Shown piece by piece: positions 63,319-64,000 of a stretch of 64,000 nt of DNA (the first letter of the stretch is position 1; each line of letters opens with the position of its first letter). Both the position numbers and the translations under genes were made by a program. The notes beneath the pieces are model-generated. The model ran no database searches. It was not told the DNA's origin and worked only from the letters and a program-made list of their open reading frames with translations. The stretch spans positions 141,241,139-141,305,138 of the forward strand of contig CM035439.1 in the NCBI GenBank assembly GCA_020310875.1, in the 5' to 3' direction. This stretch comes from Ceratopteris richardii (lineage: Eukaryota > Streptophyta > Polypodiopsida > Polypodiales > Pteridaceae).

Positions 63319-64000
63319 CTACTTTTCTGATTTCTTCTCATCTTTATCCTGGTTCTTCGATTGTGCAGCATTTGCAGATTTCTGCTTACTAGTAGAAGAG
63401 CTCCATTTTCCTTTGCCCTTCTGACTAGCCAGGAAAGCTTGATCTGCAACACGCATAATGGACCTGTTCTGCCTAGACTGATCTTCTTGCAACAGAACAG
63501 AGACTAATTCCTTAAATGACAAGGCATTTGGATTGCCTTTCATCATCAATCGAAGAGTAGAGGCAAAACTCTTATATGAATCAGGAAGGCCATTCAAAAC
63601 GGTCTGCACAAGTGAGCTATCTGGTATAACCTCATCAGCAGAAATCAATTGTTCCTTCAGGTCTTTGATCTTTGTAAGAAAATTGTCCATCGAATCACCT
63701 TCATTCATGTGCTCACTCTCCAACTGTTTTCGGAGGTAAGCAACACGAGCCTCATTCCTAGCCTGGTACAAAGTGGTAAGTGTATCCCAAGCATCCTTTG
63801 CTGTTTTGCAAGAGCAAATGTGAGGAATAATGGCACGTTTGACAGACAAAGCTATCAATGCATGTGCCTGGGCATCTCTGCCATCCCAACGAATCTGCTC
63901 TACAGTAGGTGCAACAGAAACAGCAACACAAATAGGAATCTGCGGAATATCATCTTGGACACCATCTTCATCAGCTCCAACACCTGTATTTGCAGTACCT
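63319..64000 (-). CDS. Gag (element I), 5' end outside window
   Basis: The frame is open from the right edge to TAG 63319. WDGRDAQAHALIALSVKRAI, AKDAWDTLTTLYQA and LKEQLISADEVIPDSSLV are typical of the copia gag (UBN2-type) domain; VLLQEDQSRQ and a Lys/Ser-rich end precede the knuckle. The start codon lies further right, so the first part is missing. Confidence 0.9.
   Translation of the reverse strand, partial: GTANTGVGADEDGVQDDIPQIPICVAVSVAPTVEQIRWDGRDAQAHALIALSVKRAIIPHICSCKTAKDAWDTLTTLYQARNEARVAYLRKQLESEHMNEGDSMDNFLTKIKDLKEQLISADEVIPDSSLVQTVLNGLPDSYKSFASTLRLMMKGNPNALSFKELVSVLLQEDQSRQNRSIMRVADQAFLASQKGKGKWSSSTSKQKSANAAQSKNQDKDEKKSEK

Larger units (their letters stand above)
59625..64000 (-). 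mobile_element. Element I: Ty1/copia retrotransposon, partial at right edge
   Basis: Minus strand: gag (open to the window edge), protease, integrase, RT, RNase H, PPT and a 230-bp 3' LTR (59625-59854). The polyprotein is in one frame with only three in-frame TAG codons (63319, 62491, 60067) and no frameshift, so decay is recent. The 5' LTR lies beyond 64000. Confidence 0.92.

Overview
The window is plant nuclear DNA made almost entirely of nested LTR retrotransposons. I found no host gene, rRNA, intact tRNA gene or CRISPR array. Evidence for a land plant is the mix of Ty3/gypsy and Ty1/copia polyproteins, plant-type primer-binding sites (initiator-Met and Asp tRNA types), and Ty3 elements with large ORFs downstream of integrase. 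The species cannot be fixed; a fern or other large-genome, non-flowering lineage is my weak guess from the style of the reverse transcriptases.

The layout reads as a nest. Element A (1-9506, minus) is a Ty3 element cut off at the left edge. It ends on the right in a 14-bp repeat array, and element B's LTR (9507-10323) abuts that array. Element B (minus, same lineage as A) runs from 9507 to about 54780 and is split by two insertions. Element C (18284-24287) is a coding-less LTR element with 254-bp LTRs, inserted in B's RNase H. Element E (26927-52192, 891-bp LTRs, ATATG duplication) is inserted in B's gag-protease linker. E is split again by D (31455-37355, a second coding-less element related to C, 270-bp LTRs) and by G (38431-48399, a separate Ty3 lineage with 943-bp LTRs). 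Beyond B's leader lie a decayed, truncated plus-strand copia element H (about 54782-59200) and a minus-strand copia element I (59625 to beyond 64000). C itself contains a 370-bp MITE with an 8-bp target duplication.

A, B and E form one lineage with unusual features. In A and B the gag-protease-RT-RNase H-integrase polyprotein has two tandem integrase H2C2 zinc modules, and a second complete retropepsin-like protease fused behind integrase. After that come W-x-P/x-K motifs and one or two accessory proteins: a globular one followed by an acidic or coiled-coil part, and a second of about 285 residues with a basic tail. E keeps gag, protease and the second accessory protein but has lost RT, RNase H and integrase, so it should depend on helpers such as A or B. 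Each of A, B and E carries its own tandem-repeat array in the leader region; those of B and E are strings of hairpins with CACGAT...ATCGTG arms.

All coding regions are decayed. In A, B, E, G and I the in-frame stops I located are mostly TAG, as expected from deamination of methylated CAG (CHG) sites. C and D have LTR pairs that look identical and are the youngest insertions.
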